64,000 nt of DNA. Source: DATARH01 sp963847345 (GTDB lineage: Bacteria; Pseudomonadota; Alphaproteobacteria; ATCC43930; CGMCC-115725). The position numbers and the translations under genes were made by a program. Of the stretch, positions 54,773 through 63,504 are shown in pieces (position 1 is the first letter of the stretch; each line of letters starts with the position of its first letter). The notes under the pieces are model-generated. The model was given only the letters and a program-made list of their open reading frames with translations. It did not search any database and was not told the origin of the DNA. The DNA lies in NCBI GenBank assembly GCA_963847345.1, contig CAWJZU010000020.1, positions 310,001 to 374,000 of the forward strand, read 5' to 3'.

Positions 54773-54801
54773 GGGGCAATGCCGTGCAAGTGGAGTTGTA
54801 A

Positions 54802-55899
54802 ATGAAGCTGGCCTCCTTCTCCACACAAATCCTAAACGTCCCCGAGGACGACCCGCTCGCCGGCGCGATCGAGACCCCGGGCGCGACCCGTCCCGTCGTG
54901 ACGTTGAGCCTGCGCACCGATGACGGGATCGAGGGCGTCGGCGTCACGTTCTACGGCGGCGCGTTGACCAAGACGCTTGAGAGCGCTGTCGATCAGCTGT
55001 GCGAACTGTGCATCGGCGACGACCCGCACCGGGTCGAGGCGATCATCGCCAAACTGCGGGCCGCGGCGGGCGGTTCCGGGCCGGGCGGCATGTTCACCCT
55101 GGCCCTGGCGGCGATCGACATCGCACTGTGGGACATCAGGGGCAAGGCGCTCGGCCTCCCGCTGTGGAAGCTGCTCGGCGGCTGGCGCTCGCGCGTCCCG
55201 GCCTATGCCAGCGGCGCACTGCGGCGCGGTCTGCCGCTCGACACGCTGGTCAGCGCCGCGTCCAAGCTGAAAGGCGACGGCTGGACGCAGATGAAGACCC
55301 AGCTCGCGCTGCCTGGCGTCACCAGCCCAGCCAAGGAAGTCGACCGCATGCGCCGGGTACGCGAGGCGATCGGCCCCGACATCGCGCTGATGTGCGACAT
55401 CAACCAGCGCTGGCGACCGGAGCAGGCGATCGACATCGGCAAGCGCGTCGAGGATGCGGGCGTCGGCCTGTTCTGGCTTGAGGATGTCACGACCCACGAC
55501 GACTATGCCGGCATCGCGCGCGTCAACGCGGCGCTGGCGACGCCGATCTGCGGCGGCGAGTTGGTCTACGGCATCGTACCGTTCCGTCACATGATCGAGG
55601 CGCGCTCGGTCGATTACGTGATGATCGATCTGGTGCGCGCCGGCGGCGTCACGCCGTGGCTAAAGATCGCCGGCATGGCCGAAGCCTTCAACCTGCCGGT
55701 CGTCAGCCACGTCATCCCGGAGTTCCACTGTCAGCTGATCGCGGCCGCTCCGAACGGCCTGACCGTCGAATACATGGGCTGGATGCTGAAGCTGTTCGCC
55801 GAGACTCCGTCGGTCGAGAAGGGCGAAATGATCCTCACCGACAAACCCGGCTTCGGCATCGCGTTCGACAAAGCCGCCGTCGCGCGGTTCGCGGCGTAA
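54802..55899 (+). CDS. Mandelate racemase/muconate lactonizing enzyme family protein, copy 2
   Basis: A 365-residue paralogue of the preceding gene with the same active-site set: Lys165 (QMKTQ), Asp199, Glu227, Glu253 (GGELVYG) and His303 (VSHVIPE). It differs most in the capping-domain loops (residues about 15-30) and the 250s loop, both of which contact substrate in this family, so the copies may act on different acids. The ATG at 54802 is well placed. Ten bases separate its stop from copy 3, so these two form a unit. Confidence 0.9.
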   Translation: MKLASFSTQILNVPEDDPLAGAIETPGATRPVVTLSLRTDDGIEGVGVTFYGGALTKTLESAVDQLCELCIGDDPHRVEAIIAKLRAAAGGSGPGGMFTLALAAIDIALWDIRGKALGLPLWKLLGGWRSRVPAYASGALRRGLPLDTLVSAASKLKGDGWTQMKTQLALPGVTSPAKEVDRMRRVREAIGPDIALMCDINQRWRPEQAIDIGKRVEDAGVGLFWLEDVTTHDDYAGIARVNAALATPICGGELVYGIVPFRHMIEARSVDYVMIDLVRAGGVTPWLKIAGMAEAFNLPVVSHVIPEFHCQLIAAAPNGLTVEYMGWMLKLFAETPSVEKGEMILTDKPGFGIAFDKAAVARFAA

Positions 55900-55909
55900 G
55901 GAGTCGCGC

Positions 55910-57007
55910 ATGAAAATCGCCTCGCTCGAAACCGGCATCGTCCTGTTGCCGAACGACGAGCCGCTCGCCGGCTTCTCGGAGAACCCGAACGCGAAAAACC
56001 CGATCGTCTGGCTGCGCTTGCGCACCAATGACGGGATTGAGGGGCTCGGCGTCACCTATTTCGGCGGCGCGCTGACCCGCACCCTGCGCCACGCGGTCGA
56101 TGAACTCGGCGCGCTCGTGATCGGCGACGACCCGCTGCGGGTCGAGGCGATCGCCCGCAAGCTCCGCGATGCGGCAGGCTCCTCCGGCCCGGCCGGCATC
56201 CTGACAATGGCGATGTCGGCGATCGATGTCGCGCTGTGGGACATCAAAGGAAAGGCGCTCGGGCTGCCGTTGTGGAAACTGCTCGGCGGCGGGCGCGACC
56301 GCATCCGCACCTATGCCAGCGGGGCGCTCAGGCGCGGCCTTAAGCTCGACGAGGCCGTGACCGCCGCCGGCCGGTTGCGCGAGAAAGGCTACCGCCAAAC
56401 CAAAATGCAGCTCGGCCTGCCCGGCGTCACGACGCCGGCGCGCGAGGTCGAACAGGCAAAGCTGATCCGCGAGGCGGTCGGCCCCGACATGGACCTGATG
56501 TGTGACATCAACCAGCGCTGGCGGCCGGAACAGGCGATCGACATCGGCCGCCGGGTCGAGGATGCCGGCGTCGGCCTGTTCTGGCTCGAGGACGTCACGA
56601 CGCACGACGATTACGCCGGTCTTGCGCGGGTCGCCGACGCGCTGGCGACCCCGGTCGCCGGCGGTGAGTATCTCTACGGCATCGTGCCGTTCCGCCACAT
56701 GATGGAGCAGCGCTCGGTCGACATCCCGATGATCGATCAGGTACGCGCCGGCGGCATCACGCCCTGGCTCAAGATCGCGGGCATGGCCGAAGCGTTCAAC
56801 CTGCCGGTCGTCAGCCACGGCGTCCCCGAAATCCACGTCCATCTGGTCGGCGCCGCCCCGAACGGCCTCACCGTGGAATACATGCCGCGCCTCTTCCCGC
56901 TCTGGAAGGAGGTGCCGCAACCCGTGGACGGCGACCTGCTGATGCCGATCGCCCCCGGAATCAGCCTCGATTTCGACCAGTCCGCGATCGACAAATACCG
57001 CGCCTGA
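55910..57007 (+). CDS. Mandelate racemase/muconate lactonizing enzyme family protein, copy 3
   Basis: A 365-residue paralogue with Lys165 (QTKMQ), Asp199, Glu227, Glu253 (GGEYLYG) and a VSHGVPE His. The catalytic loop reads TKMQ instead of MKTQ, a change next to the base. Preceded by GGAG 7 bp before the ATG. The three genes share HDDYAG/ADDFPG, IVPFRHM and NGLTVEYM blocks and clearly arose by tandem duplication. No transporter or dehydrogenase is alongside to suggest the substrate. Confidence 0.9.
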   Translation: MKIASLETGIVLLPNDEPLAGFSENPNAKNPIVWLRLRTNDGIEGLGVTYFGGALTRTLRHAVDELGALVIGDDPLRVEAIARKLRDAAGSSGPAGILTMAMSAIDVALWDIKGKALGLPLWKLLGGGRDRIRTYASGALRRGLKLDEAVTAAGRLREKGYRQTKMQLGLPGVTTPAREVEQAKLIREAVGPDMDLMCDINQRWRPEQAIDIGRRVEDAGVGLFWLEDVTTHDDYAGLARVADALATPVAGGEYLYGIVPFRHMMEQRSVDIPMIDQVRAGGITPWLKIAGMAEAFNLPVVSHGVPEIHVHLVGAAPNGLTVEYMPRLFPLWKEVPQPVDGDLLMPIAPGISLDFDQSAIDKYRA

Positions 57008-57375
57008 TTGGCAGGCCCTCGCCCGCACTGCGGTAGAGGGAGGGCCCGCGCCGAAGGCGTGGGAAGGTGAGCGTCTCGATGTAACCTCTCCCGCGCCGCG
57101 GGCGAAAGCGGGGCGGGCATCGGCCGCGCACCGGCCAATTCGGCGCAGACCCCAAATCGGTTTGACGAGCGGCATCGGCTTCCGCGACACGCGGACACAT
57201 TCGCCCCTAGGTTGCTCTGGCTCAATCAGAAAGTAACTTGCGTTTAGGCGGGGCCGGACCTTACTGTTTCCACCATGTATCGCACCGGCTGCGGTTCCGT
57301 ACCGATGCGCGCCTGCTCACCCGGGGCGAGGCGCCGCTGTCGGCCGGCCTGCGACCTGCCAGGCTCAGGCCAGTG
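57008..57375. other. Intergenic region with GC-rich palindromes before the metal-uptake locus
   Basis: 57020-57115 contains GC-rich inverted segments (CTCGCCCGCACTGCGG, AGAGGGAGGGCCC, CCTCTCCCGCGCC) of the REP-like kind. No gene is supported. I looked for an AT-rich Zur or Mur palindrome in front of 57376 and found none convincing. Confidence 0.5.
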
Positions 57376-57756
57376 ATGGTTAGGCGCCCCGTCGGCGCCT
57401 GGCTGGCGCTCGTTGCGCTGGCCTTCCAGCTCGCGTTCGGCACGGCGCATACCGCTTGGCACTTCGATCATCTCGTCGGCGCCCTCGCCGGCTTCGATCA
57501 GGAGAGCGGCGCCCGGAATCCACAGCCGGGCCCGTTTCCGGGCGGCCACGGAAGCCCGGACATCGATCACTGCGCTGTCGGGCTCGGGTTATTGGCGGGG
57601 GCCAGCGGCATCATCGCCGGGTCGGCACCGGTGCTTGTCCCGACCCGTGTCGAACCCGCCCGCCCGCAAGCAGTTTCTGTCGCGACCGCTACGACGGTCC
57701 CGCCGCACCTCCGGCCACCCCCGCGCGCCCCGCCCGTCATCGGGATTTCCGCCTGA
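57376..57756 (+). CDS. Small exported protein, DUF2946-like
   Basis: A 126-residue protein with an N-terminal hydrophobic segment (residues about 8-25) followed by HTAWHFDHL, a DIDHCAV segment and a second hydrophobic segment (GLGLLAGASGIIAGSAPVLV), then a proline-rich tail. The His/Cys positions and layout recall DUF2946 proteins found near metal-transport genes. ATG at 57376; earlier codons have no family likeness. It ends 66 bp before the outer-membrane protein gene, and the metal ABC genes follow, so a metal-related role is suggested by context only. Confidence 0.55.
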   Translation: MVRRPVGAWLALVALAFQLAFGTAHTAWHFDHLVGALAGFDQESGARNPQPGPFPGGHGSPDIDHCAVGLGLLAGASGIIAGSAPVLVPTRVEPARPQAVSVATATTVPPHLRPPPRAPPVIGISA

Positions 57757-57822
57757 CCCGACCCCGTGCGTCGCGCTCGACGCGGTGCATGGTTCAGCCA
57801 GATCTCGATAACGGAGTTTCTC

Positions 57823-59382
57823 ATGAACCGCCTCCTGGCGGCGCACCGCGACATGCGCGCGGGCCGCCGTGCCTGGCCGGCCGCCGTCGGCGCCGGTCTC
57901 ACCGCCGCGCTCGTCCTGCCGCTCCCGGCCGCGGCCCAGACGACATCCGACGTGCAGCGCGAACTGACCCAGATGAAGCGCGAATACGAGGCCGAAATGC
58001 GCCGCATGCGGCAGGAATACGACGCGCGTCTGCGCCGTCTCGAAGCGCGCCTCAAGGCGGCCGAGAGCCGCCCCCCCGCGACGGCGGGTACAGCGCCGGT
58101 CGGGCCGGTTGCGACCGCCGCGCCGTTGCCGCCGTCCCAGCCGCTCGTTCCGGCCGGTGCGCCGGGGATCGCTCCGGCCGCGCCAACGCCGATCCTGACG
58201 ATGCCGCCGGCCGCGGGCGGACCGTTGACTTTCACGATAGGCACGCCGCCCGGTGAACCGTGGGCTATTGGTCCGGTGGTGCCACCTGTTCCAGCCGCCG
58301 CGAATGCATTCAACGCGGCGATTGGCGTCATTCTGCAAGGGACGGCAGGATATCTCACCAAAAACCCCGACACCTACTTCGTGCGGGGTTTTGCGCTGGG
58401 GGACGACACCAGCCCGGGTGATCGCGGATTAGCGCTCCAGGAGAGCGAACTGAACTTCCAGGCCAACGCCGACCCGTATCTGTTCGGGAATTTGACCCTC
58501 TCGCTGTCTCCCGACAACGAGGTCTCGGTCGAGGAAGCCTTCTTTCAGACAAAAAGCCTCCCTTGGGGTTTCACGCTGCGTGCCGGCCGCTTTTTCTCCG
58601 GCATCGGGTATATGAACGAGCAGCACTCGCACACCTGGGACTTTGTCGATACGGCGCTGCCGTACCGCGCGTTTCTCAACACGCAGTACGACGACGATGG
58701 CGTACAGTTGCGCTGGCTCGCGCCGACAAAGCAGTTCCTGGAATTCGGCACCGAAATCTACCGGGGCGCCGCCTTCCCCGCGGCCGGCGCCGCCCACGTC
58801 GGGTTCGGCACCAACACGGCGTTTGTCCACACCGGCGGAGACATCAACGAGAGCAGCAGCTACCGCACCGGCCTGTCGTGGCTGCACGCGACCGCCAGTG
58901 ACCGCGTCACCTTTACCAATACGAACGACACGTTCGACCTCTTCAACGGGCAAGTCAATACGCTGATCTGGGATCTTGTCTACAAATGGGCGCCGAACGG
59001 CAATCCGACCGAAACCAATTTCAAGTTTCAGACCGAAGTCTTCGCGAACCGCAACGATGGTCAGTTCAACAGCATCCCTTATTTCGGCTGGCAGACCGGA
59101 TTTTATGCGCAAGGGGTATACCAATTCATGCCGCGCTGGCGTTTCGGGGTGCGTTATGACCAGGTGAGCGGCAACACTGAAAACGGGGACCTCGCCGGCA
59201 CCGTGGTCGACAGCCAGGGTACGACGCCGCGCCGCGCCAGCACGATGCTCGAATACAATACCAGCGAATTCGGGCGGTTCCGGGCGCAATACAATGCCGA
59301 CTGGTCGCGCGGCTCCTTCGACAACCAGATCTTTCTGCAATACATCATCAGCCTCGGGGCGCACGGCGCTCATATTTTTTAA
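57823..59382 (+). CDS. Outer-membrane beta-barrel protein with N-terminal coiled coil (metal-uptake linked)
   Basis: A 519-residue protein. A long signal peptide with twin Arg-containing basic start ends at AAAQ, followed by a coiled coil (about 42-76: LTQMKREYEAEMRRMRQEY), a Pro/Ala-rich linker (80-165) and about 350 residues of beta-barrel-like sequence ending in aromatic F (HIF), as outer-membrane proteins do. There is no TonB-dependent plug. ATG at 57823 follows GGAG. The gene lies nine bases before the periplasmic metal-binding protein gene, so it probably is the outer-membrane step of the same uptake system. Confidence 0.75.
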   Translation: MNRLLAAHRDMRAGRRAWPAAVGAGLTAALVLPLPAAAQTTSDVQRELTQMKREYEAEMRRMRQEYDARLRRLEARLKAAESRPPATAGTAPVGPVATAAPLPPSQPLVPAGAPGIAPAAPTPILTMPPAAGGPLTFTIGTPPGEPWAIGPVVPPVPAAANAFNAAIGVILQGTAGYLTKNPDTYFVRGFALGDDTSPGDRGLALQESELNFQANADPYLFGNLTLSLSPDNEVSVEEAFFQTKSLPWGFTLRAGRFFSGIGYMNEQHSHTWDFVDTALPYRAFLNTQYDDDGVQLRWLAPTKQFLEFGTEIYRGAAFPAAGAAHVGFGTNTAFVHTGGDINESSSYRTGLSWLHATASDRVTFTNTNDTFDLFNGQVNTLIWDLVYKWAPNGNPTETNFKFQTEVFANRNDGQFNSIPYFGWQTGFYAQGVYQFMPRWRFGVRYDQVSGNTENGDLAGTVVDSQGTTPRRASTMLEYNTSEFGRFRAQYNADWSRGSFDNQIFLQYIISLGAHGAHIF

Positions 59383-59391
59383 GGAGCTGGC

Positions 59392-60327
59392 ATGATCCGC
59401 TTTTTTTTCCGCGGCGCGGGGTTCGCGCTTTGCCTGCTTGTGCTGCTCCGGGCCGAGGCGGCCCGCGCGCTTGATGTCTTCGCCTGCGAACCCGAATGGG
59501 CCGCGTTGGCGCAAGAACTGGGCGGCAGCACGGTAACCGCGTTCAGCGCCACGACGGCGCGCCAGGACCCGCACCATATCCAGGCCCGTCCGTCGCTGAT
59601 CTCGCGCCTGCGCGCCGCCGATCTCGTCGTCTGCACCGGGGCCGAACTGGAAATCGGCTGGATGCCGGTGCTGCTGCGCCAGTCCGCCAACCCGAACGTG
59701 CAGCCGGGCTCCCCTGGCTATTTCGAAGCGGCGCAATACGTGCGGCTGCTCGAGGTTCCGGCCCAGCTCGACCGCGCGATGGGCGATGTGCATGCCGCCG
59801 GCAATCCGCACATCCAGACCGATCCGCGCAATATCGCTGCGGTCGCCGCCGCGCTGTCCCAGCGCATGCAGCTTCTCGATCCGGCGAATGCCGCGACGAT
59901 CGCCGCTTACAGCCAGAATTTCATGGCGCGCTGGGCGGCGGCGGCGCAGCGCTGGGCGGCACAGGCGGCGGGGCTGCGCGGCACGCCGGTGGCGGTCTAT
60001 CACAAGAACTGGGCCTATCTCGAAGACTGGCTCGGCCTTCGCGAGGTGGGCACGGTCGAGCCGAAGCCGGGCGTGCCGCCGGGCAGCCAGTATCTGGCGC
60101 AACTCGTCGCCGAATTGCCGGCGCGGGGGGTGCGCGGCGTTCTGTACGCCGCCTACGAGGACCCGCGCGCTGCGGAATTCGTGGCGACGCATATTGGCGT
60201 GCCGGCGATCGAGCTGCCGTTCACGGTCGGCGGCAGCGAGCGCGCGACCGATCTTTTCGGCCTGTTCGACGACACGATCGATCGGCTGGTGCGCGGCCTC
60301 GCCGGAGCCGCGCATGCCCGCCAATGA
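59392..60327 (+). CDS. Metal ABC transporter substrate-binding protein (ZnuA/AztC-like)
   Basis: A 311-residue cluster-9 binding protein with a signal peptide (about 1-27). Metal ligands are visible as the His of DPHHIQARPS, the His of AAGNPHIQTDP, and the C-terminal acidic region with EDPRAAEF. It lacks the His-rich loop of E. coli ZnuA, as in AztC-type zinc or manganese proteins. ATG at 59392 follows AAGGAG. It overlaps the permease gene by 14 bases. Confidence 0.88.
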   Translation: MIRFFFRGAGFALCLLVLLRAEAARALDVFACEPEWAALAQELGGSTVTAFSATTARQDPHHIQARPSLISRLRAADLVVCTGAELEIGWMPVLLRQSANPNVQPGSPGYFEAAQYVRLLEVPAQLDRAMGDVHAAGNPHIQTDPRNIAAVAAALSQRMQLLDPANAATIAAYSQNFMARWAAAAQRWAAQAAGLRGTPVAVYHKNWAYLEDWLGLREVGTVEPKPGVPPGSQYLAQLVAELPARGVRGVLYAAYEDPRAAEFVATHIGVPAIELPFTVGGSERATDLFGLFDDTIDRLVRGLAGAAHARQ

Positions 60328-61132
60328 GGCATCAATCTTGGAAATTTCGATCTCGGAGATGTCGATCCTGCTGCCGGCGTTTCTCGCCGGGATCCTCGTC
60401 CTCGCGACGCATGTCCCGCTCGGCCGCCTCGTGCTGGAGCGCGGCATCGTCTTCATCGACCTCGCGATTGCGCAGGTCGCGGGTCTCGGGGTCGTCGCCG
60501 CCGACGCGATGGGCTGGGAACCGCAGGGCTGGTCGGTGCAGATCAGCGCCGTTTCGGCGGCGCTGCTGAGCGCGGGGTTCCTGCTGTGGACCGAGCGGCG
60601 GATGCCCGAACTGCAAGAGGCGGTGATCGGCGGCGTGTTCGTCGTCGCCGCCAGCGCCGAACTCATTATGCTCGGCTTCAACCCGCACGGCGCCGAGCAC
60701 CTGAAGGATCTGCTGGTCGGCCAGATTCTGTGGGTCGAGCCGCGCCAGCTGATCCCGGTCGCGGCGGTCTACGCAGCCGTGCTTGTTGGCGTCGCGGCAT
60801 TCGATCTGCGGCATCAGCGCACCCTGTTCTACCTGCTGTTCGCGGTGACGATCACGGTCTCGGTGCAACTGATCGGGGTGTTTCTGGTTTTCGCCTCGCT
60901 GATTATGCCGGCGCTGGCGGCGGTATCGGTTGCACGGCGCCGGCTGGCTTTCGGCTACCTGGTCGGGTTGGCGGGTTACTCGCTGGGCCTTGTCGCCTCG
61001 TTTATCGCCGACCTGCCGACCGGCGCCGCGATCGTCTGCGCCCTCGCGCTCGCCACCCTGTGCGCAAGCGGCATCGTTCAGCTTATCGGCCCGGCTAATA
61101 GCCCGGCTCGTAGATCGAGAACCGCGCGATGA
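60314..61132 (+). CDS. Metal ABC transporter permease (ZnuB/ABC-3 family)
   Basis: A 272-residue permease with eight or so hydrophobic segments. It shows LLPAFLAGILVLATHVPLGR, ERGIVFIDLAIAQVAGLGV (the family's D-x-x-x-H/Q helix), LLVGQILWV and LIGVFLVFASLIMPALAA. The ATG at 60314 overlaps the binding-protein gene; ATG 60356 is an alternative. No ATPase gene follows in the window. Confidence 0.88.
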   Translation: MPANEASILEISISEMSILLPAFLAGILVLATHVPLGRLVLERGIVFIDLAIAQVAGLGVVAADAMGWEPQGWSVQISAVSAALLSAGFLLWTERRMPELQEAVIGGVFVVAASAELIMLGFNPHGAEHLKDLLVGQILWVEPRQLIPVAAVYAAVLVGVAAFDLRHQRTLFYLLFAVTITVSVQLIGVFLVFASLIMPALAAVSVARRRLAFGYLVGLAGYSLGLVASFIADLPTGAAIVCALALATLCASGIVQLIGPANSPARRSRTAR

Positions 61133-61303
61133 GGCGTGCCGGCCCGTTGCGGGCCTTCCGCCCGCGGCCTCGCACGAACCGGCTGCATGGCCGGCGTGCG
61201 CAGATGTCGCGCGTCCTGCCTGGCACAAATGCGCTATGGTTGCGACAAGACGTAGCAGCTTTGCGACTGCGCAGCCTTGCGGCTTCATCGAGGAGGGACA
61301 CCG

Positions 61304-63008
61304 ATGGCGTATGACCTGCTGATCAGGAACGGGCGGATCGTGGACGGCTCGGGGATGCCGTCCTTCATGGGCGACGTCGCCGTCAAGAACGGCAAGATCG
61401 CCGAAATCGGCAAGCTTTCGGGCGCTGCCGATCAGGTCGTCGATGCCGGCGGACAGGCCGTCGCGCCCGGCTTTATCGACAACCACTGCCATTACGACGC
61501 GCAGGTCACCTGGGACCCGCTCTGCTCGTTCTCGTGCGACCACGGCGCGACTTCGGTCGTGATCGGCAACTGCTCGTTGTCGCTCGCGCCGGTGCGCAAG
61601 GGCAACGCGACCCGCATGGCCGAGTTCCTGTCCTATGTTGAAGCGATCCCGATGGAGGTCCTCAACACGATCGAGGTCGATTGGGAAACCTTCCCGCAAT
61701 ACATGGACCGGCTCGACCAGAACCTCGGCGTCAATGTCGGCACGTTGGTCGGCCATACCGCCGTGCGCTATTACGTGATGGGCGACGAGTGCCAAACGCG
61801 GACCGCGACCGACGACGAAATCAAGGCGATGCAACAGGTCGTCCGCGAGAGCATGGAAGGCGGCGCGCTCGGCCTGTCGGTGTCGCGCAACCAGGGCCAT
61901 TACGACCCGCAGGGCGTCCACATCCCGGCGCTGTGGGCCGACGAGAAGGAGATTTTCGCCCTCGCGGACGTCTTGCGCGAACTCGGCACCGGCATAATCC
62001 AGTCTGGCGGCGGCCGTGACGCCGAAATGAAGGACGGGCTGATGGCGCGTCTATCGGAGGCCACCGGCCGTCCCGTTATCTACAACAATCTCGGCCAGAG
62101 CGTGCGCCGTCCCGGTGACTGGCAGCGCCACATGGAGCGGGTCAACGAGACCGCGGCGAAGGGCATTCGCGCCTACCCGCTGTGCTCGCCGAATACCACG
62201 ACGCAGACCTTCAACATGGCGAACACGCAGGTGTTCCGCGGCTCGCCGACCTGGCACCCGATCCTGTTGTCCTCGGACGACGAGAAATTGCGCGCCTACG
62301 CCGATCCCGGCGGTGCGGCAGAAGCTGCACGAGGAAATGGTCGAGTGGAAGGTCGAGATCCCCGGCAACACGATCGCGCGCGAATGGTACAATTACATCT
62401 GGGTCGAGGAGCCGAAGCTCGAAAAGAACAAGTGGATGACGGGCAAGACCCTCAGCCAGATCGCCCAGGCGCAGAACAAGCGGATCATCGACTCGTTCCT
62501 CGATCTGGTCGTCGAGGAAAAGCTCGAAACCGTCTTCATGCAGGCCGAGAACAACATCGACCCCGAGGCGATGCGCGCGATCCTGAACTACCCGAACGCG
62601 CTGATCGGCTTGTCGGACGGCGGCGCGCACGTGCAGTTCCACGGCGGCTACGGCTACTCGTCGCGCCTGCTCGGCGAGTGGGTGCGCGAGAAGCAGGTCA
62701 TGAGCCTCGAAAAGGCGGTGCGCCGGCTGACCTTCGACTCGGCCTCGACCTTCGGTCTCTATGACCGCGGCCTGCTGCGGCCCGGGATGACCGCGGATAT
62801 CACGATCTTCGACCCCGACACGGTGAAGCCGCTGCCCGAGTTCATCGTGCACGACTTCCCGGCCGGCGGCTGGCGCTACAAGGAGCCGGCGGCGGGCATC
62901 TACGCCACCTTCGTCAACGGCAGCATGCTGATGAAGGAAGGCGAGCACACCGGCAACCTGCCCGGCCGCGTCCTGCGCAACTCCCGGTACCAGGCCGCGC
63001 AGGGGTAA
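61304..63008 (+). pseudogene. N-acyl-D-amino-acid deacylase family amidohydrolase, frameshifted
   Basis: ATG 61304 (after GGAGGGAC) opens MAYDLLIRNGRIVDGSGMPS, and the metal motif NHCHYDAQ, then GNCSLSLAPVR and SVSRNQGHYDPQG follow. After RAYADP the frame shifts near 62312; the remainder (VRQKLHEEMVEWKVEIPGN, then LIGLSDGGAHVQFHGGYGYS) runs to 63008. Removing one G of CCCGGCGG restores ADPAVRQKLHEEM and a protein of about 567 residues. Both halves are well conserved. The family deacylates D-amino acids or related amides; substrate unknown. Confidence 0.85.
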
Positions 63009-63021
63009 CCGCACACCCCAG

Positions 63022-63056
63022 AGTCCCCCTCCCCCACAAGCGGGGGAGGGTCAGGG
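63022..63056. repeat. GC-rich intergenic palindrome (rhizobial REP-like)
   Basis: CCCCCTCCCCCACAAGCGGG and the following GGGAGGGTCAGGGGACGG form the same palindrome type as at 8701-8745. It lies 14 bp after the amidohydrolase stop and could act as a transcript end. Confidence 0.65.
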
Positions 63057-63227
63057 GACGGTCGGGACGCGATGACGCCGCATTCGGCCCCGCGCGTAAG
63101 CGTGAGCCGGGCTCGAATTTCTTGAATTTTGCAGGGTCGGCACGCCCCGGCTGCTGGGCAGATCGCGCGGCTGGTGGTAGAGGGTAGCGGAGGCCGTCAC
63201 ACTGCCCCGCCACCTTTCCGGGAACCG

Positions 63228-63494
63228 ATGCCGAGCGAAACCGAGATCCGCGACTGGTGCCTCGCCTACCTCGCCCGAACGATCGATAACCCGTCGATCC
63301 CGATCGGCCCCGACATCCCGTTCCCGCAGATGGGTCTCGATTCGGCGACCTCCGCCTATTTCATCGTCGAACTCGAGGAATGGGTCGGTGTCGAACTCGA
63401 GCCCGAGCTGGTCGGTGACTATCCGACCGTGACCGAGCTGGCCCGCCACATTGCCGCTCGCAGGAGCGCCGCAAACGGCGGTGACTCGACGTGA
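63228..63494 (+). CDS. Acyl carrier protein (phosphopantetheine-binding)
   Basis: An 88-residue carrier protein. The attachment site is the Ser of MGLDSATSAYFIVELEEWVG, in the usual helix-2 start, with DYPTVTELARHIAAR as helix 4. The sequence is closer to stand-alone or polyketide-associated carriers than to fatty-acid AcpP. ATG at 63228; earlier in-frame codons have no likeness. It is followed within 11 bp by an adenylating-enzyme gene, which would load it. Confidence 0.85.
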   Translation: MPSETEIRDWCLAYLARTIDNPSIPIGPDIPFPQMGLDSATSAYFIVELEEWVGVELEPELVGDYPTVTELARHIAARRSAANGGDST

Positions 63495-63504
63495 CGGGGG
63501 CGGC

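Noticed and set aside
57190..57375. Zur or Mur box before the metal locus
   Set aside because: No AT-rich palindrome of the right length was found; the sequence there is GC-rich without symmetry.
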